Source: Nocardioides sp. Root140
GTDB taxonomy: Bacteria > Actinomycetota > Actinomycetes > Propionibacteriales > Nocardioidaceae
Direction: 5' to 3'
NCBI RefSeq assembly: GCF_001426745.1
Contig: NZ_LMFI01000010.1
Coordinates: 314,884 to 378,883 of the forward strand
DNA: 64,000 nt
Positions 37,896-46,986 of the stretch are shown here, piece by piece (the stretch's first letter is position 1; every line of letters begins with the position of its first letter). The translations under genes and the position numbers were made by a program. Under the pieces are notes generated by a model. It worked only from the letters and a program-made list of their open reading frames with translations. It was not told the origin of the DNA and did no database searches.

Positions 37896-39170
37896 CTACC
37901 TGACCACGAGGGGTTGCCACGTGGCGCCGGCGTCAGTGGAGCGATGGACCGCTCCGTCGGCGGTCACGGCATCGATGGTGAGGACACCGTGGTGGGCCTG
38001 GATCCCCAGCACCTGTGCGGGTTCCCGGTCGAACGGCGCACCGAGGCGCACCGGGGTGAACCGCGTCCAGTCGTCGCCGGCCGAGACGTGCAGGCCCGTC
38101 GGAGCGTCGCCGTCCGACCAGTCCTCGACGTCGATCAGCAGCCGCCCGTCAGGCAGCACCGCCTGGTGCGCGATGTAGGCCTGCGGGCTGCTCGACTGGT
38201 CGAACCGCTGCACCGCACCGTCGCCGTCCCAACGGTGCACGACGTTGAACGGGAACAGCGTGGCTCCGTCGCCGCCGGCCACCACGGCGTGCCGGTCGGG
38301 ATCCGCCGAGGGCACCAACTGGGTCAGCAGGTTCTCCGCGTCGAGCGGGTGGCTCGACCACGTGGCTCCCCCGTCGTCGGTCCATCGCGCGGTGGGGCCG
38401 TTGTAGTCGAGGAACGAGATCCGCTCGCCGTCCTGCTGCCAGGTGGCCACGCCGCTCGGGAGCGGGATCGGGTGGGCGGCCCCGGTCCCGGGATCGACGG
38501 CCAACAGGCCGATGATCGGCACGCCGGAGCCGTGCACGGCCGCGACGACTTCGCCTGCCGACAAAGGGGCCTCCGTGTCGTCCGCGACCACCGCCGTGCC
38601 GGTGCCGTCGGCATCGAGCAGGAACGGGGTGGCGCCCGGGTCCCAGCGCTCGGCCAGGAATCGCCCGGAGCCCGCCGACCGGACCTCGACCGGGTTGGCC
38701 AGCCGGAACGCGGCGTACGTCGTGTAGCCGTCGTCGGTGATCGCCACGGCGTACTTCGGGTTGTCGCACTGCGCCGGGCACAGCTGCCAGACCGAGGCCC
38801 GGCTGTCCGGGTCGTCCGGGTCGACGGTGAGAGAGAAGAGGGTCGCTGCCGGGTTGCTGACGATCGCCTCGGCCCGGGCGTCGGAGATCGGGCCGGTCCC
38901 GTGGTCGGTCTTCGGCTCGGCCGGCGCGCTCGGAGTCGAGGTGGGCGGCGCGACCGGGCCCGGCTCGCTCGACGGGTCACCGCCGCCGAGCCACTGGGTC
39001 GCACCGATGACGGTCACCACGGCCAGGGCAGCCGCCCCGGCCGCCGCCGTACGGCGAACCGTGGTGCGGCGTCGTCCGCGGGCGGCCAGTGCGTCGAAGT
39101 CGGGAATGCGGGCAACGTCGGCCGCGGCGTCACCGATCCGGCCGGTCAGGAGCTCGTCGAGGTCACGCAC
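37896..39170 (-). CDS. membrane protein with beta-propeller-like domain, probable sigma-factor partner
   Basis: 424 residues. A cytoplasmic segment of about 38 residues (MRDLDELLTGRIGDAAADVARIPDFDAL) precedes one TM helix (AAAGAAALAVVTVIGATQWL), a Pro/Ser/Thr-rich linker and an extracytoplasmic domain with repeated WxDDGGATWSS / STDAGATWQPLV units (Asp-box-like). Its start lies inside the end of the SigE-type ECF factor gene (8-bp overlap), the usual arrangement of a sigma factor and its antagonist. No ZAS zinc motif is visible, so the anti-sigma role is inferred from context only. Confidence 0.7.
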   Translation of the reverse strand: MRDLDELLTGRIGDAAADVARIPDFDALAARGRRRTTVRRTAAAGAAALAVVTVIGATQWLGGGDPSSEPGPVAPPTSTPSAPAEPKTDHGTGPISDARAEAIVSNPAATLFSLTVDPDDPDSRASVWQLCPAQCDNPKYAVAITDDGYTTYAAFRLANPVEVRSAGSGRFLAERWDPGATPFLLDADGTGTAVVADDTEAPLSAGEVVAAVHGSGVPIIGLLAVDPGTGAAHPIPLPSGVATWQQDGERISFLDYNGPTARWTDDGGATWSSHPLDAENLLTQLVPSADPDRHAVVAGGDGATLFPFNVVHRWDGDGAVQRFDQSSSPQAYIAHQAVLPDGRLLIDVEDWSDGDAPTGLHVSAGDDWTRFTPVRLGAPFDREPAQVLGIQAHHGVLTIDAVTADGAVHRSTDAGATWQPLVVR

Positions 39171-39681
39171 GGGACTGTCCTTCCTGGACTGAGCGGCCCT
39201 CCGGGGCCGTGGCTTCGGTCATCAGTGCGGCGAGTGCGGTGCGGCCGCGACTGAGCCGCGCCTTCACCGTGCCGAGAGGCGCACCGACAGTCCTGGCCAC
39301 CTCGTCCACCGGGAGGTCGGCGAGGTAGTGCAGCGCCAGCGCCTCGCGTTGGGCCTGCGGCAGTCGACCCATCGCGGCGACCAGGGCCAGCCGGTCCTCG
39401 GCGAGGTCGGGGCTGCGGCCGGAGCCGACGGAGGGCGCCTTCCGGGTCAGCTTCTCGCCCAGCTGTCGGCGCCGGAACCTCGTGCGGGCGATGTTCACCG
39501 CGACGGTGCGCAACCAGGCCTCGGGATTCTCCGCTGCCTCGAACGTACGCCGATGGCTGACCGCCCTGACGAAGGCCTCGGAGACCACGTCCTCGGCCTC
39601 GGACAGGTCGCCGCACACGCCGTACAGCTGGCCGACGAGACGCCGGTAGGAACCGGCGAAGCTCTGCTGCACCGCGTCCAT
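39163..39681 (-). CDS. ECF sigma factor, SigE family
   Basis: 172 residues. Region 2 is YRRLVGQLYGVCGDLSEAEDVVSEAFVRAVSHRRTFEAAENPEAWLRTVAVNIART; region 4 is MGRLPQAQREALALHYLADLPVDEVARTVGAPLGTVKARLSRGRTAL with the DNA-binding helix-turn-helix. No extra C-terminal domain. ATG 39681 follows AGGGGA. It is probably controlled by the membrane protein encoded immediately downstream. Confidence 0.92.
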   Translation of the reverse strand: MDAVQQSFAGSYRRLVGQLYGVCGDLSEAEDVVSEAFVRAVSHRRTFEAAENPEAWLRTVAVNIARTRFRRRQLGEKLTRKAPSVGSGRSPDLAEDRLALVAAMGRLPQAQREALALHYLADLPVDEVARTVGAPLGTVKARLSRGRTALAALMTEATAPEGRSVQEGQSRA

Positions 39682-39784
39682 GTCGTCCCCTGTCCGCCCG
39701 GCGGTTGCCGGGCCCTTGAACCAGTCTCATTCCACACGACCAACGACCCCGGTAAAAGGTTGCCGCGTCTTCGACACTCACCAC

Positions 39785-39790
39785 TACTGT
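39785..39790 (+). promoter_or_regulatory. TACTGT -10 element of the DUF885 gene
   Basis: TACTGT ends 6 nt before GTG 39797 with no ribosome-binding site, again predicting a leaderless mRNA. Confidence 0.5.
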
Positions 39791-39796
39791 GGGCGC

Positions 39797-41479
39797 GTGA
39801 CCGAACAGCGCCCCGTGGATGCCATTGCCGATGCCTACGTCGAGGCGTACGCCGCCCTCGACCCGCTCACCGCGACGTACCTCGGCATCGCCGGGCACGA
39901 CGACAAGCTGACCGACCTCTCCCCCGACGGGTTCGCCGCACGCGAGGAGCTGACCCGCAAGGCCCTCGCCGACGCCACGGCGGCGACGCCCAGCGACGAG
40001 CGGGAGCAGGTCGCCCGCGACGCGTTCCTCGAGCGGCTCGGCCTCGACGTCGAGACCTCCGAGGCCGGCCTGCAGCGCAGCGACTTCTCGGTGATCAGCA
40101 GCGGCCTGCACGAGATGCGCCAGGTCTTCGACCTCATGTCGACCGAGGGCGAGGAGGCCTGGTCCCTGATCGGCGCCCGCATCGCCGCCGTACCGCAGAC
40201 CCTTCAGGACTACCGCATCACGCTGTCCGAGGAGGCCAACAAGGGCAACGTCGCCGCGGCGCGGCAGTACGCCGAGGTGGCCACCCAGGTACGCCACTGG
40301 ACGGGACAGGAGGGCAACGGCGGCGACTTCTTCGCCGACCTCGTCAAGGGCAGCGACGCCGGCGAGGCCCTGCAGGACGACCTGGCCCAGCACGCCCGGG
40401 CAGCGACCCGCGCGTTCGCCGACTTCGGCATGTTCCTCGAGGACGAGATGGAGCCGCGCGGGCGCACCAACGAGGCGGTGGGGCGCGACCACTACGCACT
40501 GGCCTCGCGGCAGTTCCTCGGCGCCACCGTCGACCTCGAGCAGACCTACGCGTGGGGCTGGGAGGAGCTCAAGCGCATCGAGGACGACATGGCCGCCACC
40601 TCCGACCTGATCCTCCCGGGCAGCAGTGTCGACGAGGCCGTGGCCCACCTCGAGGGCGACCCGGCCCGCCGCATCGCCGGGCGCGAGGAGTTCCGCCAGT
40701 GGATGCAGGAGCTGGCCGACCGGACCCTCGCCGACATGGCCGGCACTCACTTCGACATCCCGGAGCCGATACGCCGCATCGAGTGCAGGCTGGCCCCCAC
40801 CAACGACGGCGGCATCTACTACACCGGCCCGTCGGAGGACTTCACCCGCCCCGGCCGCATGTGGTGGTCGGTGCCTGACGGCATCGAGGAGTTCTCCCCC
40901 TGGCGCGAGGTCACGACCGTCTTCCACGAGGGCGTGCCGGGCCACCACCTGCAGGTCGGGCAGACCGCCTACCGCAAGGACAAGCTCAACCGCTGGCAAC
41001 GCCTGATGTGCTGGGTCAGCGGTCACGGCGAGGGTTGGGCGTTGTACGCCGAGCGCCTGATGGACGACCTCGGCTACCTCGCGGACCCGGCCGACAAGCT
41101 GGGCATGCTCGACGGCCAGGGCTTCCGCGCGGCCCGGGTGATCATCGACATCGGCATGCACCTCGAGCTCGAGATCCCCAAGGACAACCCGTTCGGCTTC
41201 CACCCCGGCGAGACATGGACGCCCGCCCTGGGCCTGGAGTTCATGCGCCAGCACTGCCGCATGGACGACCCGACCATCGTGTTCGAGGTCAACCGCTACC
41301 TCGGCTGGCCGGGCCAGGCGCCGTCGTACAAGGTCGGCGAGCGCATCTGGCTCGAGGCCCGCGACGACGCGAAGGCGCGCAAGGGCGCCGACTTCGACCT
41401 CAAGGAGTTCCACCGCGCGGCCCTCGACCTCGGCTCCCTCGGGCTGGACCCGCTGAAGGCCGCGCTGGCCCGGATCTGA
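39797..41479 (+). CDS. DUF885 family metallopeptidase-like protein
   Basis: 560 residues. DALDPLTATYLGI-type N-terminus (AYAALDPLTATYLGIAGHD), the zinc-binding FHEGVPGHHLQ near residue 376, SGHGEGWALYAERLMDDLGYL with the third ligand Glu, and a C-terminal VNRYLGWPGQAPSYKVGERIWLEARDDA are characteristic of DUF885. It is probably a soluble carboxypeptidase-like enzyme with unknown substrate; no signal peptide. It is followed by maf after 10 bp. Confidence 0.9.
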   Translation: MTEQRPVDAIADAYVEAYAALDPLTATYLGIAGHDDKLTDLSPDGFAAREELTRKALADATAATPSDEREQVARDAFLERLGLDVETSEAGLQRSDFSVISSGLHEMRQVFDLMSTEGEEAWSLIGARIAAVPQTLQDYRITLSEEANKGNVAAARQYAEVATQVRHWTGQEGNGGDFFADLVKGSDAGEALQDDLAQHARAATRAFADFGMFLEDEMEPRGRTNEAVGRDHYALASRQFLGATVDLEQTYAWGWEELKRIEDDMAATSDLILPGSSVDEAVAHLEGDPARRIAGREEFRQWMQELADRTLADMAGTHFDIPEPIRRIECRLAPTNDGGIYYTGPSEDFTRPGRMWWSVPDGIEEFSPWREVTTVFHEGVPGHHLQVGQTAYRKDKLNRWQRLMCWVSGHGEGWALYAERLMDDLGYLADPADKLGMLDGQGFRAARVIIDIGMHLELEIPKDNPFGFHPGETWTPALGLEFMRQHCRMDDPTIVFEVNRYLGWPGQAPSYKVGERIWLEARDDAKARKGADFDLKEFHRAALDLGSLGLDPLKAALARI

Positions 41480-41489
41480 GCGGCCGGCA

Positions 41490-42086
41490 ATGACGACACG
41501 ACTGGTCCTGGCCTCGGCCTCCCCCGCACGTCTGGCCACCCTGCGCAGCGCCGGCGTCGAGCCCGAGGTGATCGTCTCGGGCGTCGACGAGTCGCAGGTG
41601 GTCGGCATCCCGCCGGGCGAGCTCGCACTGCAGCTCGCCGAGCTGAAGGCGGCTGCCGTCGCAGCCCGCGTGACGGGTGAGGGCCTCGTCCTGGGCTGCG
41701 ACTCGGTGCTCGAGATCGACGGTGAGGCCTACGGCAAGCCGGCCTCGCCCGAGGAGGCCACCACGCGCTGGCAGCTGATGCGCGGCCGCAGCGGCGTGCT
41801 CCACAGCGGGCACTCGCTGCACGACGTCGCCAACGGCAGGGTCGCCGCGGCCACCGCGTCGACGACCGTGCACTTCGCCGATCTCGGCGACGACGAGATC
41901 GCGGCGTACGTCGCGACCGGCGAACCCCTCCATGTCGCGGGGGCGTTCACCATCGACGGACTCGGCGGTGCCTTCGTGACCGGCATCGAGGGCGACCACC
42001 ACACCGTCGTGGGCGTCAGCCTGCCCCTGCTGCGCGACCTGATGGCCGAGCTAGGGCATGCGTGGATCGACCTCTGGGTCCGTTGA
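41490..42086 (+). CDS. maf: Maf nucleotide pyrophosphatase
   Basis: 198 residues. LVLASASPARLATLRSAG is the phosphate-binding N-terminus, followed by GCDSVLEIDGEAYGKPASPEEATTRWQLMRGRSGVLHSGHSL and a later VAGAFTIDGLGGAFVTGIEGDHHTVVGVSLPLL. Maf hydrolyses non-canonical or modified NTPs to NMPs. In mycobacteria maf sits directly after accE; here it has moved next to a DUF885 gene. Its 3' end overlaps the convergent gtrA gene by 36 bp. Confidence 0.94.
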   Translation: MTTRLVLASASPARLATLRSAGVEPEVIVSGVDESQVVGIPPGELALQLAELKAAAVAARVTGEGLVLGCDSVLEIDGEAYGKPASPEEATTRWQLMRGRSGVLHSGHSLHDVANGRVAAATASTTVHFADLGDDEIAAYVATGEPLHVAGAFTIDGLGGAFVTGIEGDHHTVVGVSLPLLRDLMAELGHAWIDLWVR

Positions 42087-42632
42087 GGTTTCGTCGGTGA
42101 CACCGAGGACGCGTCGCGGGTTGCCGCGCGCCACCACGCAGTTGCCCGGCAGCGGCAGTGCGTTGGTGCCTGCGAGGGTGGCCGGCGCGTAGTTCTTCTG
42201 GCTGAAGATCACCTGGCGGAACAGGTAGAACCGGGCCATCATGCCCAGGCCGAGCCCGACCACGTTGGCGGCGATGTTGTCGGCGAAGGCCGAGTCCTGG
42301 TCGAGCAGGTTGCGGCTGATCCACAGGCACCCGATGGGCAGGGCCATGGTGACCACGTTGATCAGGACGTACGCCGACCGGCCGCCGTCCGCGTGTGCGG
42401 TCTGCCGGTTCTTGAACGCCCAGTTGCGCGTGCCGCGGTAGCTGATCGCCATGCCGACCGTGTTGGCCACGACGTAGGCGAGCGTCGGATGGGTGTGCAG
42501 CCACGGCTTCTCGGTGACGTAGACGCCGTGCACCAGGAAGTTGAAGAGCACGAACGCCACCAGCGTCGCTGCCCCGCCGACGGCAAGGAAGCGCAATGTC
42601 TCGTCAATGAGACGCCTGGCGCGAGGACCCAT
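42051..42632 (-). CDS. GtrA family membrane protein
   Basis: 193 residues with four TM helices (FLAVGGAATLVAFVLFNFLV; HPTLAYVVANTVGMAISY; AYVLINVVTMALPIGCLWI; NIAANVVGLGLGMMARFYLFRQVIF) and the GtrA core N-RxWAFKN. GtrA proteins move polyprenyl-phosphate sugars or serve arabinogalactan/teichoic glycosylation. The C-terminal 45 residues after the fourth helix (NALPLPGNCVVARGNPRRVL...) are longer than usual and are partly encoded antisense to the last codons of maf. ATG 42632 has TAGCCT 8 nt upstream. Confidence 0.88.
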   Translation of the reverse strand: MGPRARRLIDETLRFLAVGGAATLVAFVLFNFLVHGVYVTEKPWLHTHPTLAYVVANTVGMAISYRGTRNWAFKNRQTAHADGGRSAYVLINVVTMALPIGCLWISRNLLDQDSAFADNIAANVVGLGLGMMARFYLFRQVIFSQKNYAPATLAGTNALPLPGNCVVARGNPRRVLGVTDETSTDPEVDPRMP

Positions 42633-42640
42633 GAAAAGCG

Positions 42641-42646
42641 AGGCTA
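42641..42646 (-). promoter_or_regulatory. TAGCCT -10 element of gtrA
   Basis: TAGCCT on minus ends 8 nt before ATG 42632. The intervening bases (CGCTTTTC) hold no ribosome-binding site. Confidence 0.4.
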
Positions 42647-42688
42647 CTCGACCGAAGCCGGGAAGCCCCGCCCATTTCTTCTACGTGG

Positions 42689-43870
42689 TCACTTCACCGG
42701 CAGGCCGAGGCCACGGGCGATCAGCATGCGCTGCACCTCGGAGGTGCCCTCGCCGATCTCGAGGATCTTCGCGTCGCGGTAGAACCGGGCCACCGGGTAC
42801 TCCTCCATGAAGCCGTAGCCGCCGAAGACCTGGGTGGCGATGCGGGTCGCGGTGACCGCCGACTCGGAGGTGTAGAGCTTGGCGATCGAGGCCGCCTGCT
42901 TGAACTCCTTGACCGGGGCGCCGGCGTCCTTCATGGCCGCGGCCTTGTAGGTCAGCAGGCGACCGGCCTGGAGCATGACGTCGAGGTCGGCGATCTGGAA
43001 GGCCACGCCCTGCTTGCGACCGATCGGGCCTCCCATGGTCTGGCGCTCCAGTGCGTATTCCACGCACAGGTCGCGGCAGGCCTGGATCAGGCCGACGGCG
43101 AGGGCGGCGATGGCGACCCGGCCGTCGTCGAGGGTGGCCAGGAACTGCGCGAAGCCGCGGCCCTTCTCGCCGAGCAGGTTGGCTGCCGGCACGTGCGCGT
43201 CCTCGAAGGAGAGCGGGTGGGTGTCGGAGATGTGCCAGCCGAGCTTGTCGTAGGCCTTCTCGGCGGTGAAGCCGGGCGTGCCGGACGGCACGATGATCGT
43301 GCTGATCTCGGCGTTTCCGTTGTCGCGCGTACCGGTGCGAGCGGTGACGGTGACCAGCGAGGTGATCTCGGAGCCGGAGTTGGTGATGAACTGCTTGCTG
43401 CCGTTGACCACCCACTCGTCGCCGACCAGCTCGGCCTTCGTCTTGGTCGCGCCCGCGTCGGAGCCGGCGCCCGGCTCGGTGAGGCCGAAGCCGGCGAGCT
43501 TCTCGCCGGCCACCAGCGGCGGGAGGAACTCCTCCTTCTGGGCGTCGGTGCCGTAGGTCAGGATCGGGTTGATGCCGAGGCCGACGCCGGCCTCGAGCGT
43601 GATGCCCATCGACTGGTCGACCCGGCCGAGCTCCTCGATGGCCAGGCACAGCGAGGTGAACGGGCCGTCCTCGGGGGCCAGCCCGGCGCCGCCGTACTCC
43701 TCGGGCGCGGTCAGGCCGAAGAGGCCGAGCGCGCCCATCTTGTGCACGACGTCGACCGGGAAGTGGTGGTCGCGGTCCCACTGCGCGACGTGCGGGGCGA
43801 TCTCGGCCTCCGCGAAGTCGCGGACGGACCGGCGGAACTCTTCGTGCTCACGGGACAACTCGAACGACAT
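42689..43870 (-). CDS. acyl-CoA dehydrogenase
   Basis: 393 residues. GFGLTEPGAGSDAGATKT, FITNSGSEITSLVTVTA, AIAALAVGLIQACRDLCVEYALERQTMGGPIGRKQGV, VFGGYGFMEEYPVARFYRDAKI and EIGEGTSEVQRMLIAR with the catalytic Glu place it in the short/branched-chain dehydrogenase group. ATG 43870 follows GAAGAGGT; a longer open frame runs through the tandem repeats and is rejected. It is divergent from a MerR regulator, as in leucine/isovalerate (LiuR-type) control of other bacteria, which suggests but does not prove an isovaleryl-CoA role. Confidence 0.92.
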   Translation of the reverse strand: MSFELSREHEEFRRSVRDFAEAEIAPHVAQWDRDHHFPVDVVHKMGALGLFGLTAPEEYGGAGLAPEDGPFTSLCLAIEELGRVDQSMGITLEAGVGLGINPILTYGTDAQKEEFLPPLVAGEKLAGFGLTEPGAGSDAGATKTKAELVGDEWVVNGSKQFITNSGSEITSLVTVTARTGTRDNGNAEISTIIVPSGTPGFTAEKAYDKLGWHISDTHPLSFEDAHVPAANLLGEKGRGFAQFLATLDDGRVAIAALAVGLIQACRDLCVEYALERQTMGGPIGRKQGVAFQIADLDVMLQAGRLLTYKAAAMKDAGAPVKEFKQAASIAKLYTSESAVTATRIATQVFGGYGFMEEYPVARFYRDAKILEIGEGTSEVQRMLIARGLGLPVK

Positions 43871-43922
43871 GACTACCTCTTCATTGTGGTCGACGTACGA
43901 CACCATGGTCCTACGCTTACCC

Positions 43923-44054
43923 GCCTCGTACCTCGGCGGCACTCGACCACCGAAAACACCCACACCGCCTCGTACCTCGGCGGCACTCGACCACCGAAAA
44001 CACCCACACCGCCTCGTACCTCGGCGGCACTCGACCACCGAAAACACCCACACC
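43923..44054. repeat. three perfect 44-bp tandem repeats in a divergent promoter region
   Basis: Three identical 44-bp copies (43923-43966, 43967-44010, 44011-44054) fill most of the 196-bp gap between the acyl-CoA dehydrogenase and merR genes. Each begins GCCTCGTACCTCGGCGGC and contains CTCGACCACCGAAAACACCC. CCGCC/GGCGG at the left of each unit forms a short dyad. 44 bp is about four helical turns, so protein sites in each copy would lie on one face. Confidence 0.9.
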
Positions 44055-44066
44055 GACAGGACCACC

Positions 44067-44438
44067 GTGACGACCTGGACGATCCGGCAGCTGGCCGACG
44101 AGTACGCCGTCACGTTGCGCACGCTGCGCCACTACGAGGACCTCGGCCTGCTGCATCCGGTGCGCGCCGGCACCGTGCGGGAGTACCACCAACGCGACCG
44201 GATCCGGCTCGAGCTGATCCTGCGCGGCAAGCGGGTCGGGTTCTCGCTCGACGAGATCGCCGTGATCGTGAACATGTACGACGAGCCCCCGGGCGAGGCC
44301 GGGCAGCTGGAGTACCTCATCGAGCAGTGCGACGTACGACGCCAGCACCTGGAGGCTCAGCGCCGCGACATCGACGCCACCCTCGACGACCTCGCCGCGA
44401 TCGAGGCCAGGTGCCGCGAAGACCTGGTTGGCCTGTGA
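44067..44438 (+). CDS. MerR family transcriptional regulator
   Basis: 123 residues. The helix-turn-helix and wing are WTIRQLADEYAVTLRTLRHYEDLGLLHPVRAGTVREYHQRDRIRLELILRGKRVGFSLDEIAVIV, followed by the dimerisation coiled coil LEYLIEQCDVRRQHLEAQRRDIDATLDDLAAIEARCRE. No effector domain; the cysteines are not arranged as in metal sensors. GTG 44067 follows GACAGGA. It probably controls the divergent acyl-CoA dehydrogenase, with the 44-bp repeats in between. Size and layout fit LiuR/short MerR regulators. Confidence 0.9.
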   Translation: MTTWTIRQLADEYAVTLRTLRHYEDLGLLHPVRAGTVREYHQRDRIRLELILRGKRVGFSLDEIAVIVNMYDEPPGEAGQLEYLIEQCDVRRQHLEAQRRDIDATLDDLAAIEARCREDLVGL

Positions 44439-44460
44439 GCCCGGTGGGCATGGTGCCGGC

Positions 44461-45057
44461 ATGAACGCATCCGGCTGGCAGCAGCCCCCACCGTGGCGGG
44501 TGGCCTACGACGACGCCCGCATCACCCTCGTGCTCATCCGGCCCGACGGCGCGGTCGCCGGCGAGATCGCGCCGTACGACGTGCCCGAGCAGCGTCGCGG
44601 GAGTGGCTTCTTCGCCACGATGCGCTCGTCACTCAGTGATGGCGTCGACGCCGCCCTGTGGATGCAGGGACGGGGCCGGATCCGCGGCGGTGCCCCCGCG
44701 GTGCACTTCACGATGGCCGACGGAACTCCGGTCGAGTTGTGGAACGGCAGGGACGGCGGTTGGCGGAGAGCCCGTCGGCACGGCACGTTGACCATTGCCG
44801 GCCGCAAGTACGAGGTGCGGCACCTCGGCCGGCGCCGTACCGCCCTGGTGCACGACGGCGTACGGCGGACCACGCTGCGGCGGAAGGGTTTCGGCTGGGG
44901 CGCGACCGCCGACGCAGCGCCCAGCTACGTCGTGCGCCACGGCGTGCCCGCACCCGATGCCCACGACGAACTGGCCATCGTGCTCGCCGGCTCGACTCTC
45001 GGGCCCGTGGGCCGACCGGGCTGGTGGGCCGAGTTCTTCAACGAGTTCTCGCCCTGA
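44461..45057 (+). CDS. hypothetical protein
   Basis: 198 residues starting MNASGWQQPPPWRVAYDDARITLVLIRPDGAV. No signal peptide or TM helix is visible. The sequence is beta-rich with many Arg and Trp (GRKYEVRHLGRRRTALVHDGVRRTTLRRKGFGWG) and ends GPVGRPGWWAEFFNEFSP. I do not recognise the family. It follows merR by 22 bp in the same direction and precedes accA by 141 bp. Composition is like its neighbours. Confidence 0.7.
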   Translation: MNASGWQQPPPWRVAYDDARITLVLIRPDGAVAGEIAPYDVPEQRRGSGFFATMRSSLSDGVDAALWMQGRGRIRGGAPAVHFTMADGTPVELWNGRDGGWRRARRHGTLTIAGRKYEVRHLGRRRTALVHDGVRRTTLRRKGFGWGATADAAPSYVVRHGVPAPDAHDELAIVLAGSTLGPVGRPGWWAEFFNEFSP

Positions 45058-45198
45058 GCCGTGCACCCGACAACGGGAGTGGCGTTCTCCACAGACCAGA
45101 GACCGGAACCCCGGAACTGAGTACCACCGGAGGGCCTTAGACTCCACGACGGGTGCACGATCGGTGCGCCCTCGCAATTCATCACCAGAGGAGTGTCC

Positions 45199-46983
45199 GT
45201 GCCCGAGGTCAAGCCGTTGCAGAAGGTCCTCATCGCCAACCGTGGCGAGATCGCCGTGCGCGTGATCCGCGCCTGCAAGGACGCCGGAATCGGCTCGGTC
45301 GCCGTCTACGCCGACCCCGACCGTGACGCCCAGTTCGTCCGCCTGGCCGACGAGGCCCACGCCCTCGGTGGCGCCACTCCCGCCGAGACCTACCTCGACA
45401 TCGCCAAGATCATCAAGGTCGCGGCCGAGACCGGCGCCGACTCCGTGCACCCGGGCTACGGCTTCCTCGCCGAGAACGCCGAGTTCGCACAGGCCGTGAT
45501 CGACGCCGGCCTGATCTGGATCGGCCCCTCCCCCGAGGCGATCGAGGGCCTCGGCGACAAGGCCAAGGCCAAGCAGATCGCCCTCGCCGCCGGTGCTCCG
45601 CTCGCCCCGGGCCTCAAGGACGCCGTCAAGGACGCCGACGAGATCGTCGGGTTCGCCAAGGAGCACGGCCTGCCGGTCGCCATCAAGGCGGTCTTCGGCG
45701 GCGGTGGCCGCGGCCTGAAGGTGGCCCGCACGCTCGAGGAGATCCCCGAGCTCTACGAATCCGCCGTGCGCGAGGCGATCAGCGCCTTCGGCCGGGGTGA
45801 GTGCCTGGTCGAGAAGTTCCTCGACAAGCCGCGCCACGTCGAGACCCAGTGCCTGGCCGACCAGCACGGCAACGTCGTGGTCGTGTCGACCCGCGACTGC
45901 TCCCTGCAGCGTCGTCACCAGAAGCTCGTCGAGGAGGCCCCCGCGCCGTTCCTGACCGACGAGCAGGTCAAGCGCCTCTACGACTCCTCCAAGGCGATCC
46001 TCAAGGAGGCCGGCTACGTCGGTGCCGGCACCTGCGAGTTCCTCGTCGCCGCCGACGGCACCATCTCGTTCCTCGAGGTCAACACCCGCCTGCAGGTCGA
46101 GCACTGTGTCTCCGAAGAGGTCACCGGCATCGACCTGGTGCGCGAGATGTTCCGCATCGCCGCCGGTGAGGAGCTCGGCTACGACGACCCCGAGATCCGC
46201 GGCCACTCGATCGAGTTCCGCATCAACGCCGAGGACGGCGGCAACAACTTCATGCCGGCCCCCGGCACCCTGACCGCCTGGCTGCCGCCCGCGGGCCCCG
46301 GTGTCCGCCTCGACTCCGGCTACATCAACGGTGAGACGATCCCGGGCAACTTCGACTCGCTCGTGGCCAAGCTGATCGTGACGGGGAAGGACCGCACGCA
46401 GGCGATCGAGCGCTCGCGCCGCGCGCTCTCCGAGTTCGAGGTCGACGGCATGCCGACCGCGATCACCTTCCACGAGGTGATCGTGAACGACCCGGCCTGG
46501 GTCGGCGCCTCGACCCCGTCCGGCGAGGGCGAGTTCACGGTCTACACCACCTGGATCGAGACCGACTTCGACAACCAGATCACGCCGTACGCCGGCGGCA
46601 CCGCCGAGGCCGAAGAGGCCGGCGAGCGCCAGAGGGTGACCGTCGAGGTCGGCGGGAAGCGCCTCGAGGTCGTGCTCCCGGCCGGTCTCGGTGGCCTCAG
46701 CACCGGCGGCGCGGGCGCAGCCAAGAAGCCGAAGCGAGCCGCCAAGAAGTCCGGCTCCGCGGTCTCCGGTGACGCGGTCGCCTCCCCGATGCAGGGCACC
46801 ATCGTCAAGGTCGCCGTCGAGGAAGGCGCCACCGTCGCCGAGGGCGACGTCGTCGTCGTGCTCGAGGCGATGAAGATGGAGCAGCCACTCAAGGCACACA
46901 AGGCCGGCACGGTCACCGGCCTGACCGCCGAGGTCGGCGCCACGGTCACCAACGGCGAAGTGATCTGCGAGCTCAAGGACTGA
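45199..46983 (+). CDS. accA: acyl-CoA carboxylase biotin carboxylase/BCCP subunit
   Basis: 594 residues, the size of AccA3/BccA. The N-terminal biotin carboxylase has [35 protein letters not shown], the ATP-grasp loop [11 protein letters not shown] and [22 protein letters not shown]. The C-terminal BCCP carries the biotinylated Lys in [14 protein letters not shown] (about residue 558), preceded by a Lys/Ala-rich linker. It forms carboxybiotin for AccD (32028-33632). GTG 45199 is chosen because AGAGGAG lies 6 nt upstream, rather than GTG 45193. Confidence 0.95.
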   Translation: MPEVKPLQKVLIANRGEIAVRVIRACKDAGIGSVAVYADPDRDAQFVRLADEAHALGGATPAETYLDIAKIIKVAAETGADSVHPGYGFLAENAEFAQAVIDAGLIWIGPSPEAIEGLGDKAKAKQIALAAGAPLAPGLKDAVKDADEIVGFAKEHGLPVAIKAVFGGGGRGLKVARTLEEIPELYESAVREAISAFGRGECLVEKFLDKPRHVETQCLADQHGNVVVVSTRDCSLQRRHQKLVEEAPAPFLTDEQVKRLYDSSKAILKEAGYVGAGTCEFLVAADGTISFLEVNTRLQVEHCVSEEVTGIDLVREMFRIAAGEELGYDDPEIRGHSIEFRINAEDGGNNFMPAPGTLTAWLPPAGPGVRLDSGYINGETIPGNFDSLVAKLIVTGKDRTQAIERSRRALSEFEVDGMPTAITFHEVIVNDPAWVGASTPSGEGEFTVYTTWIETDFDNQITPYAGGTAEAEEAGERQRVTVEVGGKRLEVVLPAGLGGLSTGGAGAAKKPKRAAKKSGSAVSGDAVASPMQGTIVKVAVEEGATVAEGDVVVVLEAMKMEQPLKAHKAGTVTGLTAEVGATVTNGEVICELKD

Positions 46984-46986
46984 CTC

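Noticed and set aside
39146..41608. 820-residue minus frame over the DUF885 gene
   Set aside because: Shadow of the DUF885 coding strand; the sequence has no recognisable domain.
43923..44054. CRISPR array
   Set aside because: The three 44-bp copies are contiguous with no spacers and no cas genes are nearby.
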